64,000 nt of DNA, taken from Aquabacterium sp. NJ1. Lineage in GTDB: Bacteria; Pseudomonadota; Gammaproteobacteria; Burkholderiales; Burkholderiaceae_C. Location of the stretch: NCBI RefSeq assembly GCF_000768065.1, contig NZ_JRKM01000001.1, forward strand, positions 2,852,001 through 2,916,000, given 5' to 3'. Of the stretch, positions 46,512 through 56,022 are shown piece after piece. A program made the translations under genes and the position numbers. Below the pieces are notes generated by a model. The model ran no database searches. It was not told where the DNA came from and worked only from the letters and a program-made list of their open reading frames with translations. Position 1 is the first letter of the stretch. Every line of letters starts with the position of its first letter.

Positions 46512-47558
46512 ATGAACCGACCCGCGCGTTTGCTGACCGCGTCAACGTTGGCCCTGGCGGCCGCGTCGGCCATGGCCGCGCAGAAGCTGTGTGTTTTTGA
46601 TTTCCTGGGGACCTCGGGGGATGCCTACGGCATGTCCAAGGACTACGCCGTGGCCATGCAGCGCATGGGTGTGGACTTCGAACTCAAGGCCTATACCAGC
46701 GAGGCCGTGGCCACCGAGGACTTTCGCGCCGGGGTGTGTGACGCCGTCATGGCCACCGCGTTTCGCACGCGCCAGTTCAACCCGGTGGCCGCCTCCAGCG
46801 ATTCGCTGGGCGCCACCACCATCTTGCGCAAGGGCACCATCGACATGGCCGGCACCTACGAGGTGCTGCGCAAGCTGATCCAGACCTACGCCACGCCCTC
46901 CCCGCTGGTCACCAAGCTGATGGTGCAGGGCGACTACGAGGTCGGTGGCATCCTGCCCATCGGGCCGGCCTACCCCTTCGTCAATGACCGCAAGCTGAGC
47001 TCGGTCGAGGCTTTGGCCGGCAAGCGCATCGCCGCCTTCGACTACGACAAGGCACAAGCGGTGATGATCCAGCGCATTGGCGCGCACCCCGTGTCAGCCG
47101 ATGTGAGCAACCTGCACACCAAGTTCAACAACGGCCTGGTGGACATGATTGCCGTGCCCACGCTGGCCTACAAGCCGCTGGAGCTGCAAAAGGGGCTGGG
47201 CACCAGGGGCGGCGTGGCGCGCTTCCCCATCATGGTGGTGACCTACCAGGCCATCTTCCGGCGCAGCCGCTTCCCCGAAGGTTTTGGCGACGCCTCACGC
47301 GCCTACTGGCTGGCCCAGTTCGACCGGGTGCTGCAACTGGTCAAGACGGGGGACGCGTCCATCCCGCCCGCCCAGTGGATCGACATCGGCCCCGAGGAGG
47401 CCGTCAAGTACACGCTCATGCTGCGCGAGGCCCGCATCGAACTGGCGCAGCAAGGCCTGTATGACAAGCGGGGCTTGCGCGTCATCAAACGCATCCGCTG
47501 CCATGTGAACCCTTCCGACCAGGAGTGCAGCACCAGGTCGGAAGAGGATTGGAAGTAA
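46512..47558 (+). CDS. Putative periplasmic solute-binding protein (DUF6091-like), copy 3
   Basis: A 348-aa exported protein. GGGAG seven bases before 46512 decides that ATG; signal peptide LTASTLALAAASAMA. Same landmarks as copy 2 (FDFLGTSGDAYGMSKDYAVA, CDAVMATAFRTRQFN, FDYDKAQAVMIQRIG, KRIRCHVNPSDQEC). Tandem duplication with copy 2 is evident. Its 3' end is one base from the convergent lipoprotein gene. Confidence 0.75.
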   Translation: MNRPARLLTASTLALAAASAMAAQKLCVFDFLGTSGDAYGMSKDYAVAMQRMGVDFELKAYTSEAVATEDFRAGVCDAVMATAFRTRQFNPVAASSDSLGATTILRKGTIDMAGTYEVLRKLIQTYATPSPLVTKLMVQGDYEVGGILPIGPAYPFVNDRKLSSVEALAGKRIAAFDYDKAQAVMIQRIGAHPVSADVSNLHTKFNNGLVDMIAVPTLAYKPLELQKGLGTRGGVARFPIMVVTYQAIFRRSRFPEGFGDASRAYWLAQFDRVLQLVKTGDASIPPAQWIDIGPEEAVKYTLMLREARIELAQQGLYDKRGLRVIKRIRCHVNPSDQECSTRSEEDWK

Positions 47559-47559
47559 C

Positions 47560-49239
47560 TCAGTTGGCGCCGACGGCCTTGGCGGCATTGAACAGCCACA
47601 GGGTCTCGGCGTTGGGTGTGGTGGTGGTGAGGCCACGCAGCAGGCCCACGGTGAGGTTCGAGACCGCCGCACTCAAGGTGCCACCATTCCAACCTGCCAG
47701 CGTGCTGCTGTTGGCGATGATCTGGGTCTTGTCGCCCGCCAGGTTGTGGCTGCGCACGGTACCGCTCTCGTTCCACAGCAGGTAGCTGCTGGGCACTTCG
47801 CCGCCGATGGTGGTGCTGGTGTCATTGATGACGGTGACCAGGCTGGCCGAGTTGCTCAGCGTGGCCAGGCTGTCGCTGTTACCCAGGTCCACGCGGGTCA
47901 AGGCCGAGGTGTCTGCACTGGTGTCGAGTTGTTGGCTGATCACCAGCACTTCGCCGGCATGGGCCTGGATGCCCACGCGTGAGGTCGGGCCGCTCAAGGC
48001 CACCTCACGTTTTGCGCCATCCTTCTTGACGATGGTCAGGGTGTCGCCGCTGTCACGGCGGACCACCATGGCCAGCGAGCTCGGGGTCATGGCACTGGTC
48101 GCAACTTGGGGCAGTTGTTCGGCGGTTGGCACGATGTCCAGGCTTGCGACTTTTTCCGCGCTGCTTTGTGCGGGTTTCATGCGCCACAGGGCCAGTTCAA
48201 ACTGGGCGCTTTCGGCAGCGTTGGCAGGCGGTACCTTCGCCGCATCCACGAAGTACGTGGCCGTCTCATCCGTGTGCACCAGTGGCACCTGATCGAGGTT
48301 GAGCGTGGCCACCGGGCTGGTAGCCAGCGTGGCCGTGGCCCAATCCAGCACGCGCACGTCAGCGCCTACGCGCAGGTAGAGCTTGCTGGTGGTGCCCGCG
48401 ACCTTGCTGAACACCGAAACGGTGGGGTAGCTGGTGGTGGACGGGCCCGTGGTGGTATCGGTGCTGGTCGAACCTGTGAGTGCACCGTTCACCACATCGG
48501 TGGTTTCAATTTTGCCGGCGTCCAGCTGGGCCGCATTGACGATCACCAGCTTGTGGTTGTCGATGTCGTTGCCGAGGAGGCCGGTGACCGAGCCACTGCC
48601 GTCACGTTGGACGTCCAGCAAGGCCGGGGTAGAGGCCGTGACAGCGGCCTGCACCGACGAGAGCGTGGTCTTGGGGGCGTCATCCGGTGTGTTGCACTTG
48701 CCATCGGCGCCGGCCGTTGTGTAGCTCAAGTAGCTGGTCTCGGCGTTGCCGTCACGTTCCACAACCCGGCGCACCTCGCAGGCATTGGCCTCGGCGGACA
48801 CCTGGCGCGCCACTGGCTTGCTCAGCACATTGCTGGCGTGCTCCAGCGAGATTTCATAGAGCTTGTGCTGGTAGACGTAATAGGCCTTGGTCTGGCGGCC
48901 AGCCACATAGCTCTTGCCGTCGGCGGACACGGTGAAGGCTTGCGCCAGCTTGGGGCTGCCGTAGGCGTCAACGGGGGTGGTGGTGACTTCGGTGCCCGTG
49001 GTGTCGTCGACCAGGCTCAGTACCGAGGTCACGGTGTCTTCGCCGCCGCCATTGCCTGGCGTGGTGGTGTTGCGCACAGCAGCCAGGTAACTGGCCGTGG
49101 TGGCGGTGCCGGGCGTTTCGCTGCTGGGCGAGGCGTTGGTGCTCGCAGGGGTGTTGTCATCGCCGCAGCCACTCAGCAAGGTGCTGGTGGCCGCCAGGGC
49201 CAGCATGCTGGACGCGATGAAAAGGCGCTTCATGGCCAT
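47560..49239 (-). CDS. Large putative lipoprotein
   Basis: A 559-aa protein with a lipobox (LLSGCGDDN) after a signal peptide starting MKRLFIASSMLALAA. The start may be 49239 or 49233. The mature chain begins Ser/Thr/Pro-rich and continues as a repeated beta pattern (LSLVDDTTG, YLSYTTAGADG, KLYLRVGADVRVLD), consistent with a beta-propeller-like surface protein. Few Cys. No family recognised. Confidence 0.75.
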   Translation of the reverse strand: MAMKRLFIASSMLALAATSTLLSGCGDDNTPASTNASPSSETPGTATTASYLAAVRNTTTPGNGGGEDTVTSVLSLVDDTTGTEVTTTPVDAYGSPKLAQAFTVSADGKSYVAGRQTKAYYVYQHKLYEISLEHASNVLSKPVARQVSAEANACEVRRVVERDGNAETSYLSYTTAGADGKCNTPDDAPKTTLSSVQAAVTASTPALLDVQRDGSGSVTGLLGNDIDNHKLVIVNAAQLDAGKIETTDVVNGALTGSTSTDTTTGPSTTSYPTVSVFSKVAGTTSKLYLRVGADVRVLDWATATLATSPVATLNLDQVPLVHTDETATYFVDAAKVPPANAAESAQFELALWRMKPAQSSAEKVASLDIVPTAEQLPQVATSAMTPSSLAMVVRRDSGDTLTIVKKDGAKREVALSGPTSRVGIQAHAGEVLVISQQLDTSADTSALTRVDLGNSDSLATLSNSASLVTVINDTSTTIGGEVPSSYLLWNESGTVRSHNLAGDKTQIIANSSTLAGWNGGTLSAAVSNLTVGLLRGLTTTTPNAETLWLFNAAKAVGAN

Positions 49240-49598
49240 GATGGGGTCTCCTCGGTATCGGTATGGGTTGCAATGACAAAGTCACCGTGACGCCGGTGAG
49301 GCGTGCCATGGGGAGCCCGCCTCATTGTTCCGAAGAGGAGCACCGAAAAAATCGTGATGGAAGTCACAAATATGGCCTGGGCCATTCTGGCCAAGCCTGT
49401 CCGAATCGCCTCTTCGGGCTTGCCCTGATACGAGGCGCGATCCTGTAACCAGATGCGATAACAAGGCCGTCAGGTGGAACGGGATGTAAACGCGACAGCC
49501 TGGGGTGCCGGGTCAAGTCTTGGCGCACACGGGCAAGTCTTGTTGGCCACAGCTTGTCAAGATCGCGGCTCGTAGTTCACAGCATTCGGAGACAAGAC
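49240..49598. other. Intergenic region without recognised elements
   Basis: About 360 bp between two divergent genes. I found no gene, hairpin terminator or convincing promoter motif. Each gene's promoter probably lies here. Confidence 0.5.
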
Positions 49599-49820
49599 AT
49601 GGCCGCAGGCAGCAAAGGTTTGCAACTGAGTTTCGCGATCCACGCGATGGTGTACGTGATGGTGATGGTGGGCTTGTGGCGCATCAATGCCACCACCAGC
49701 AGCCAGTACGACTGGGCCGGCATCGTGGCCTGGGGCTGGGGCATCGGCCTGGCTGCCCACGGCATGGTGTGGCTGGTGTTCGGGCGTGGTGGCAAAAGCC
49801 GGGCCCGTACCGCGCGCTGA
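49599..49820 (+). CDS. Small 2TM-domain membrane protein
   Basis: A 73-aa protein with two hydrophobic helices (LSFAIHAMVYVMVMVGLW and IVAWGWGIGLAAHGMVWLVF) joined by a short polar loop with N and W, the layout of the 2TM family (PF13239), and a basic tail. GGAGAC precedes the ATG at 49599; upstream open frame is ignored. Function unknown. Confidence 0.8.
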   Translation: MAAGSKGLQLSFAIHAMVYVMVMVGLWRINATTSSQYDWAGIVAWGWGIGLAAHGMVWLVFGRGGKSRARTAR

Positions 49821-49905
49821 TCAAAGGCGCGATGATCCGCGGAGGCTGGTGCGAGATCGGGCTGGCGAGATCAGTGGATCAGACCAGCCTGATCACACCA
49901 GTCTT

Positions 49906-51246
49906 TCAGGCCTGGCTGCCATACAGGCGCGCCGCATGCAGGCCCAGGCCCGTGGCTACCGAGGCCAGGCGGTCGCCGCGCACGGCCTTGGCCTCAGGGA
50001 AGGCCGCTTCCAGTTGATCCGTCAGCAGCTTCAGGCCGGTTGAACCGCCGGTGAAGTACAGGGCGTGGATGTCGCCAGGCTGCACGCCCGCTTGCGCCAC
50101 CGTGTCGCGCGCGCAGGCCACGATGCGGCCCAGGTCGGGGTTGAGCGCCTTGTCCACCTGTGCGGCATTCAAGGGGCTGTGCAGGCCCTTTTCAATCAAG
50201 GTGAGGTCGATGTCCGTGTCGCCACCTTGCGCCACCGCGATCTTGGCGGCTTCGGCGCGGCCCACCAGGGCGTGGCCCAGGCGCTCCATCACGACCTTGA
50301 TCAGGCGCTGGTGCTGCACCGGGTCGCCATAGAAATCCGCCATGGCGCGCAGCTCGGCCACGCGCTGGGGCTGGTACACCGTGTTGATCAGGTGCCAGGT
50401 GGTCAGGTCGAAGTAGACGCGGCTGGGCACGGGGCGCGGGTCGGCGCCCTTGATGCTGGGCCCGAAGCCGCCATAGCCCAAGGGCGGCATCACGCTGGCC
50501 AGCGAGATGTGGCGGTCGAAGTCGGTACCGGCGATGTGCACGCCGTGGTTGGCCAGGATGTCTTCGCGGCGGTCCAGCCGCTTGGCGCGCTGCGGGCCCA
50601 CGCGCACCACGGAGAAGTCGGACGTACCGCCGCCGATGTCGGCCACCAGCACCAGCTCTTCCTTGCTGATGTGCTGCTCATAGTCGAAGGCCGCGGCAAT
50701 CGGTTCGAACTGGAAGGACACGTCCTTGAAGCCCACGGCGCGCGCGGCGGCTTCCAGTGAGGCTTGCGCGGCCTTGTCGCGCTCGGGCTCGTCGTCCACG
50801 AAGAACACGGGGCGGCCCATGACCACGCTGTCCAGGTTCTGGCCGCCTGCCTTCTCGGCTTGCGTGCGCAGGTGGCGCAGGTAGCCGGTGATCACATCCA
50901 GGTACTTCACGCCAAAGCCGTGGCCGACCTCGGTGGTCTGGTCCACCAGGGCGGTGCCCAGGATGCTTTTCATGGAGCGCATCAGGCGGCCTTCGTAGCC
51001 GTCGATGTAGGCCTGCACGGCAGCACGCCCGAAGGTGCGTGGCAGGTTGTCATCGAAGCTGCTGCCGCGCCAGGTGCCGGGTGGCAGGTCATCGGCGTCC
51101 GTGCAGTAGAAGACGGCCGTGGGCATGGTCAGGTGCTCGCCTTCCAGCGGCACCAGGCGCATGCCGGGGCCCGCGCTGTCGGTGGCGGCGCGCGCGATGG
51201 CAATGGCCGAGTTGGAGGTGCCGAAGTCGATGGCGCAATAGCTCAT
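49906..51246 (-). CDS. Hsp70-family chaperone-like protein (YegD type)
   Basis: A 446-aa protein with the actin/Hsp70 ATPase fold: phosphate-1 motif IDFGTSNSAIA, EPIAAAFDYE, phosphate-2 motif VADIGGGTSDFSVV and adenosine motif YFTGGSTGLKLL. It lacks the C-terminal substrate-binding domain of DnaK, as in YegD. Cellular role unknown. Start MSYCAIDFG at 51246. Confidence 0.9.
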   Translation of the reverse strand: MSYCAIDFGTSNSAIAIARAATDSAGPGMRLVPLEGEHLTMPTAVFYCTDADDLPPGTWRGSSFDDNLPRTFGRAAVQAYIDGYEGRLMRSMKSILGTALVDQTTEVGHGFGVKYLDVITGYLRHLRTQAEKAGGQNLDSVVMGRPVFFVDDEPERDKAAQASLEAAARAVGFKDVSFQFEPIAAAFDYEQHISKEELVLVADIGGGTSDFSVVRVGPQRAKRLDRREDILANHGVHIAGTDFDRHISLASVMPPLGYGGFGPSIKGADPRPVPSRVYFDLTTWHLINTVYQPQRVAELRAMADFYGDPVQHQRLIKVVMERLGHALVGRAEAAKIAVAQGGDTDIDLTLIEKGLHSPLNAAQVDKALNPDLGRIVACARDTVAQAGVQPGDIHALYFTGGSTGLKLLTDQLEAAFPEAKAVRGDRLASVATGLGLHAARLYGSQA

Positions 51247-51313
51247 GGGCGGGGAGGCGGTATCAGGGTAATGCGGGGCAGGGGCGCGATTGTAGGCGTG
51301 GACAAGCCGCTGT

Positions 51314-52315
51314 TCATTGCTCGCGGAACTCGCCCGGCGTCATGCCGGCCCAGCGCCGAAACGCGTGGATGAAGGCGGCGGACTCGGCATAGCCGATCTG
51401 CGCGGCGATGTCTTCGATTGGCAGCCTGGTGTTCTTGAGCAGATAACGTGCCTTGGCATAACGTGCGTCGGCCAGCAGGTCGCGGAAGCTGCGGCCGTCT
51501 TCGCTGAGCTGGCGGCGCAGGCTGCGCTCGGACATGTCAAAGGACTTGGCCACATCCTCTGCGGAAGGAAAGTGGCCATTGAACATGCCCAGGTGGTTGA
51601 GCACGCGGTCAGCCAGCGAATCACTGGTGGCTTCCTGCTGCTTGAGCTGCTGGTCGCACATGGTGCGGTACATGGCGTGCGCGTTGGCGTCGGCCGTGGG
51701 CAGCTTGATCTGCAGGTACTCGTTGCGCAGCCAGAAGCGCACCTCGTGCTCGCCCCAGCGCACAGGGCAGCCGAAGTGTTCTTCATAAGCCAGGGCTTCA
51801 GGCGGCTTGGGGTAGGGCATGTCCAGCCGCTCGGGGCGCAGGTTCAGGCCCATGGTGGCCTGCATGTCGCGTAGCATCTTGTAGGTGCCCGAGGCCTCGC
51901 CATCGACCCGGAAGCGGAAGGCCTTGGTTGGCATCATCATGGGGTCGAGGATCAGGGCGCTCAGGCGTTCGCCAGGCTCCAGCCGCAAGGTGCCATACAG
52001 GTAGGTCAGGCGCTGGTAGCGGATGCCCGTCTGGATGGCCTCGTAGGCGGTCGGGCAGGTCATCAACAGCATGACCAGTGGCCCATAACCCGCCAGACCA
52101 AAGAAGCTGCCCATCTTCAGCCCGATCAGCGGGTCGTGCAGGGTTTCGGCCCATTCCGCATAGATGCGCAACTCGCGCGCCCGCTCGATGCGCGTCGTCG
52201 GGTCCAGCTTGTCGCCGGACAAGCCATGGCGTTGCAGCACGGGCTCCGGGTCCTCGCCCAGTTGCTTGAGGCCCTGGACCATGTAGATCAAACCCAGGAT
52301 AGAGCGGGTGGTCAT
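51314..52315 (-). CDS. AraC-family transcriptional regulator
   Basis: A 333-aa regulator: an N-terminal arabinose-binding-like effector domain (PF12625 type, with EDPEPVLQRHGLSGDKLD and GYGPLVMLLMTCPTAYEAI) and a C-terminal AraC double helix-turn-helix (SAEDVAKSFDMSERSLRRQLSEDG; IEDIAAQIGYAESAAFIHAFRRW). It is transcribed divergently from two monooxygenase genes starting 178 bp away, so it is the likely regulator of that pair. Relatives often respond to hydrophobic or lipid-like inducers. Confidence 0.9.
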   Translation of the reverse strand: MTTRSILGLIYMVQGLKQLGEDPEPVLQRHGLSGDKLDPTTRIERARELRIYAEWAETLHDPLIGLKMGSFFGLAGYGPLVMLLMTCPTAYEAIQTGIRYQRLTYLYGTLRLEPGERLSALILDPMMMPTKAFRFRVDGEASGTYKMLRDMQATMGLNLRPERLDMPYPKPPEALAYEEHFGCPVRWGEHEVRFWLRNEYLQIKLPTADANAHAMYRTMCDQQLKQQEATSDSLADRVLNHLGMFNGHFPSAEDVAKSFDMSERSLRRQLSEDGRSFRDLLADARYAKARYLLKNTRLPIEDIAAQIGYAESAAFIHAFRRWAGMTPGEFREQ

Positions 52316-52493
52316 GCGGTGTTGATGTGGATCAGGCGGTGACCGACATGGCCAGGGAGACAGGCAGCCTGGCCGAAAAAATCAATCGAGTGCCGAATTT
52401 AGCATGGCCCGCAGGGCCGCGCATGCGCACCATCCGACACGACGCGTCAGACGTCACAAGGACCACGAGACACAACGAGACAAAAGGTGTTGC

Positions 52494-54086
52494 ATGCCCG
52501 CTTCCTCTCCATCCCTTCCTTCGTCGCTTTCATCTTCCGCGCAGAAGTTCGTTCGCCAGGTCGACGTGCTCATCACTGGCGCGGGCTTTGGTGGCCTGTG
52601 CATGGCTGCGCAACTGCGCAAGGCCGGCATCCAGGATGTCGTGATCCTGGAGAAAGCCGCCGAGCCCGGCGGTGCCTGGCGCGACAACCACTACCCCGGT
52701 GCAGCCTGCGATGTGCAGTCGCACATGTACTCCTACTCTTTCGCCACCAAGCCTGACTGGTCACAGCGCTATGCGCCCTGGCATGAAATCAAGCAGTACA
52801 TCTTCGATGTCATCGCCAGGTTCAAGCTGGCGCCTTTGATTCGCTGCAATCAGGAGGTGGTGGGCGCGGCCTTCGACGAGACCACTGGCCGCTGGATGAT
52901 CAAGACCGCGTCCGGTGAAACCTACCGCGCGCGTTACTGGGTGCTGGCCACAGGCCCCTTGCACGTGCCTGCCATCCCTGACATCAAAGGCCTGGCCGAC
53001 TTCAAAGGCAAGGTCATGCACTCCGCCCAATGGGATCACGGCTACGACCTGACGGGCAAGACGGTGGTGTCCATCGGCACGGGCGGCAGCGCCATCCAGT
53101 ACGCACCCGAGATCGCCAGGCAGGTCAAGCAGCTCTACATCTACCAGCGTTCGCCCGCCTGGGTGGTACCGCGTGACGAGCGCACCTATACGGACTTCAA
53201 CAAGACGGTGTTCAAGCTGCTGCCCTTTGTGCGCACCCTGCACCGCTGGCAGCACTACTGGACCAACGAGGTGCGCGTGTGGCCCATCTTCCAGCCCAGG
53301 CTGGGCGCGCGCGTCGAGCACCTGCTGACCACCAGGTTCATTGGCCGCGCCGTGAAAGACCCGGCCGTGCAAAAGAAGCTCACACCCGACTACCGCCTGG
53401 GTTGCAAACGCATCCTGATCTCCAACAAGTGGTACCCGATGTTCAACCGGCCCAATGTGGAGCTGGTGACCGATGCGATCCAGGAGATCACGCCTACCGG
53501 CATCGTCACGAAAGACGGCAAGGAGCGCCAGGCCGACTGCATCATCCTGGGCACCGGCTTCGTGGTGGACCCACGCATCTACATGAAGCACTTCGAGCTC
53601 AAGGGCCGCGGCGGCCACACCCTGGCCGAGGACTGGAAGACCAGCCCGACCAGCTACTACGGCGTCACCACGGCCAACTACCCGAATCTGTTCCAGCTGG
53701 TGGGGCCGCACACGGGCCTGGGCCACAACTCCATCATCTTCATGATCGAGGCCCAGGTGAACTACATCATCAAGTGCATGAAGCTGGTCAAGGCCAAGGG
53801 CGCCGATTACATCGATGTGAAGCCACAGGCCATGCAGCGCTTCCTGGGCGAGATGACCGAGGCGCTCAAGGGCACGGTGTGGACCTCGGGTTGCAAGAGC
53901 TGGTACCAGACGGCGGACGGCATCAATTTCGCCATCTGGCCCAAGTCCACCTGGAAGTACTGGCTGGAGACGCTGCGTGTGCGTGAGTCCGACTATGAGT
54001 TCGTGACATGCCGCAAGCCAGCACGCGAAGCGGCCGCTGCGCCCGAATCCGGTCTGGGTGGCGCGCAGCCTCAAGCGGGGCGGTGA
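52494..54086 (+). CDS. Flavin-containing (Baeyer-Villiger-type) monooxygenase 1
   Basis: A 530-aa FAD/NADPH enzyme. FAD motif GAGFGG at 29-34, Baeyer-Villiger fingerprint as FKGKVMHSAQWD (F-x-G-x3-H-x3-W-D), second nucleotide motif GTGGSA and ATG-like LGTGFVVDPR. Such enzymes insert oxygen next to a ketone to make esters or lactones. AAGGTG before the ATG at 52494 decides the start. It lies upstream of a close paralogue and faces the AraC regulator. Substrate unknown. Confidence 0.9.
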   Translation: MPASSPSLPSSLSSSAQKFVRQVDVLITGAGFGGLCMAAQLRKAGIQDVVILEKAAEPGGAWRDNHYPGAACDVQSHMYSYSFATKPDWSQRYAPWHEIKQYIFDVIARFKLAPLIRCNQEVVGAAFDETTGRWMIKTASGETYRARYWVLATGPLHVPAIPDIKGLADFKGKVMHSAQWDHGYDLTGKTVVSIGTGGSAIQYAPEIARQVKQLYIYQRSPAWVVPRDERTYTDFNKTVFKLLPFVRTLHRWQHYWTNEVRVWPIFQPRLGARVEHLLTTRFIGRAVKDPAVQKKLTPDYRLGCKRILISNKWYPMFNRPNVELVTDAIQEITPTGIVTKDGKERQADCIILGTGFVVDPRIYMKHFELKGRGGHTLAEDWKTSPTSYYGVTTANYPNLFQLVGPHTGLGHNSIIFMIEAQVNYIIKCMKLVKAKGADYIDVKPQAMQRFLGEMTEALKGTVWTSGCKSWYQTADGINFAIWPKSTWKYWLETLRVRESDYEFVTCRKPAREAAAAPESGLGGAQPQAGR

Positions 54087-54277
54087 CCCCCGGGTAAACC
54101 CTTTTGACCTGAATCAAGCAAACCGCGGCGCTGGGCACTCTGCCACATGGGCTGGCCGAAACGATCAATTTCTCGTTGAAGTTGAGCATGGCGTGAGCGG
54201 ACACCGCCCGCCAACATGGCAACACGTTCGGAGACAAACCGTTCCATCACAGACCCACACACCCACAGAGGGCCGCC

Positions 54278-55864
54278 ATGACAGATCAAACCGTTTCTTC
54301 TTCCCCCGTCCGCGAAGTGGAGGTCGCCATTGCCGGTGCCGGCTTCGGTGGCATCTGCATGGCCATCCAGCTGCAAAAGAACGGCATCAACGATTTCCTG
54401 ATCCTGGAAAAGAAGAGCGAAGTGGGCGGCGCCTGGCGCGACAACCACTACCCCGGTGCCGCATGCGATGTGCAATCGCACATGTACTCGTACTCGTTCG
54501 AGACCAAGGCCGACTGGACCAAGCGCTACGCGCCCTGGAACGAGATCCAGCAGTACATCCTGGACACCGTCAAGAAGTACAACCTGCGCCCGCACATCCA
54601 CTTCAACCAGGAAGTGGTCAGCGCCGTGTTCAACGAAGGCACGGGCAAGTGGGTCATCAAGACGGTCGGCGGCGAAACCATCATGGCGCGCCACTGGGTG
54701 CTGGCTTCCGGCCCGCTGCACGTGCCTGCCATCCCCGACATCAAGGGCTTGAAGGATTTCAAGGGCAAGGTGATGCACTCGGCCGATTGGGACCACAGCT
54801 ACGACCTGAGCGGCAAGAAGGTCGCCTCCATCGGCACCGGCGGTTCGGCCATCCAGTACGTGCCCGAAATCGCGCCCAAGGTCGGCAAGATGCACGTGTT
54901 CCAGCGCACACCGGCGTGGGTGATCCCGCGTGACGAGCGCAGCTACTCGGCCTTCCGCAAGTGGACCTTCAAGGCCTTGCCCTTCACCCGCACGCTGCAC
55001 CGCTGGCGCTGCTACTGGACCAACGAATCACGCGTGTGGCCCATCCTGAACCCCTGGATGGCCCGCATCGGTGAAGGCCTGCTCAAGAAGTTCATCTCCT
55101 ACCAGGTGAAGGACCCCGCCCTGGTCAAGAAGCTCACGCCGGACTACACCCTGGGCTGCAAGCGCATCCTGATCTCCAACAAGTGGTACCCGACCTTCAA
55201 CCGCCCCAATGTGGAGCTGGTCACCGACGGCATCCGCGAGATCACGCCCGACGGCATCATCACCAGCGATGGCAAGGAGCGCAAGCTGGACTGCATCATC
55301 CTGGGCACCGGCTTCATCGTGGACCCTCGCATCTACATGAAGAGCTTCGAGATGCGCGGCCTGGGCGGCCACACCGTGCAGGAAGACTGGAAGGTCAGCC
55401 CGACGTCCTACCTGGGCATCACCACGTCCAACTACCCGAACATGTACCAGCTGGTCGGCCCGCACACCGGCCTGGGTCACAACTCCATCATCTTCATGAT
55501 CGAGGCACAGGCCGAGTACATCATCCAGTGCATGAAGAAGGTCAAGGAAAAGGGCGTGGACTACATCGACGTCAAGCCCCAGGCCATGACCCGTTTCCTC
55601 GGCGAGATGACGCAAGCCCTGCAAGGCACCGTGTGGAGCTCGGGCTGCAAGAGCTGGTACCAGACGGCAGACGGCATCAACTTCGCCATCTGGCCCAAGT
55701 CCACCTGGCGCTACTGGCTGGAGACCCGCACCGTCAATGAAGGCGACTACAACTTCGTGAAGTGCGGCGGGGCCAAGACATCGGGCAAGACAACGGGTGC
55801 AGGCACGACCGGCATCGGTGGGCTGGCGGGTGACCAGGCCATGGCACGGGTGGCGCAGCGCTGA
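54278..55864 (+). CDS. Flavin-containing (Baeyer-Villiger-type) monooxygenase 2
   Basis: A 528-aa paralogue of the preceding gene with GAGFGG at 20-25, FKGKVMHSADWD and GTGGSA. The two are similar over almost the whole length (for example LVGPHTGLGHNSIIFMIEAQ in both), so they arose by tandem duplication; they differ mainly at both termini. A 191-bp gap separates them, and a terminator follows. Either isozymes with different substrate ranges or sequential steps of one ketone/alkane pathway. Confidence 0.9.
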   Translation: MTDQTVSSSPVREVEVAIAGAGFGGICMAIQLQKNGINDFLILEKKSEVGGAWRDNHYPGAACDVQSHMYSYSFETKADWTKRYAPWNEIQQYILDTVKKYNLRPHIHFNQEVVSAVFNEGTGKWVIKTVGGETIMARHWVLASGPLHVPAIPDIKGLKDFKGKVMHSADWDHSYDLSGKKVASIGTGGSAIQYVPEIAPKVGKMHVFQRTPAWVIPRDERSYSAFRKWTFKALPFTRTLHRWRCYWTNESRVWPILNPWMARIGEGLLKKFISYQVKDPALVKKLTPDYTLGCKRILISNKWYPTFNRPNVELVTDGIREITPDGIITSDGKERKLDCIILGTGFIVDPRIYMKSFEMRGLGGHTVQEDWKVSPTSYLGITTSNYPNMYQLVGPHTGLGHNSIIFMIEAQAEYIIQCMKKVKEKGVDYIDVKPQAMTRFLGEMTQALQGTVWSSGCKSWYQTADGINFAIWPKSTWRYWLETRTVNEGDYNFVKCGGAKTSGKTTGAGTTGIGGLAGDQAMARVAQR

Positions 55865-55887
55865 TCACGCGCCTGTTGATGGTTTGA

Positions 55888-55918
55888 AGCGCCGCGCTTG
55901 TCGCGGCGCTTTTGTTTT
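55888..55918 (+). terminator. Rho-independent terminator after the monooxygenase pair
   Basis: AGCGCCGCG (55888-55896) pairs with CGCGGCGCT (55902-55910) over a 5-base loop, followed by TTTGTTTT. Confidence 0.85.
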
Positions 55919-56022
55919 GGCGCGGCACGTGATGCCTCTGTGCTCCCCCCATGCCGGGGAAGTGCGGGGGCGTGGGAAACGCCTACACTCGCGCCCACAA
56001 ACATCAACAGGAAGGATCTGCC

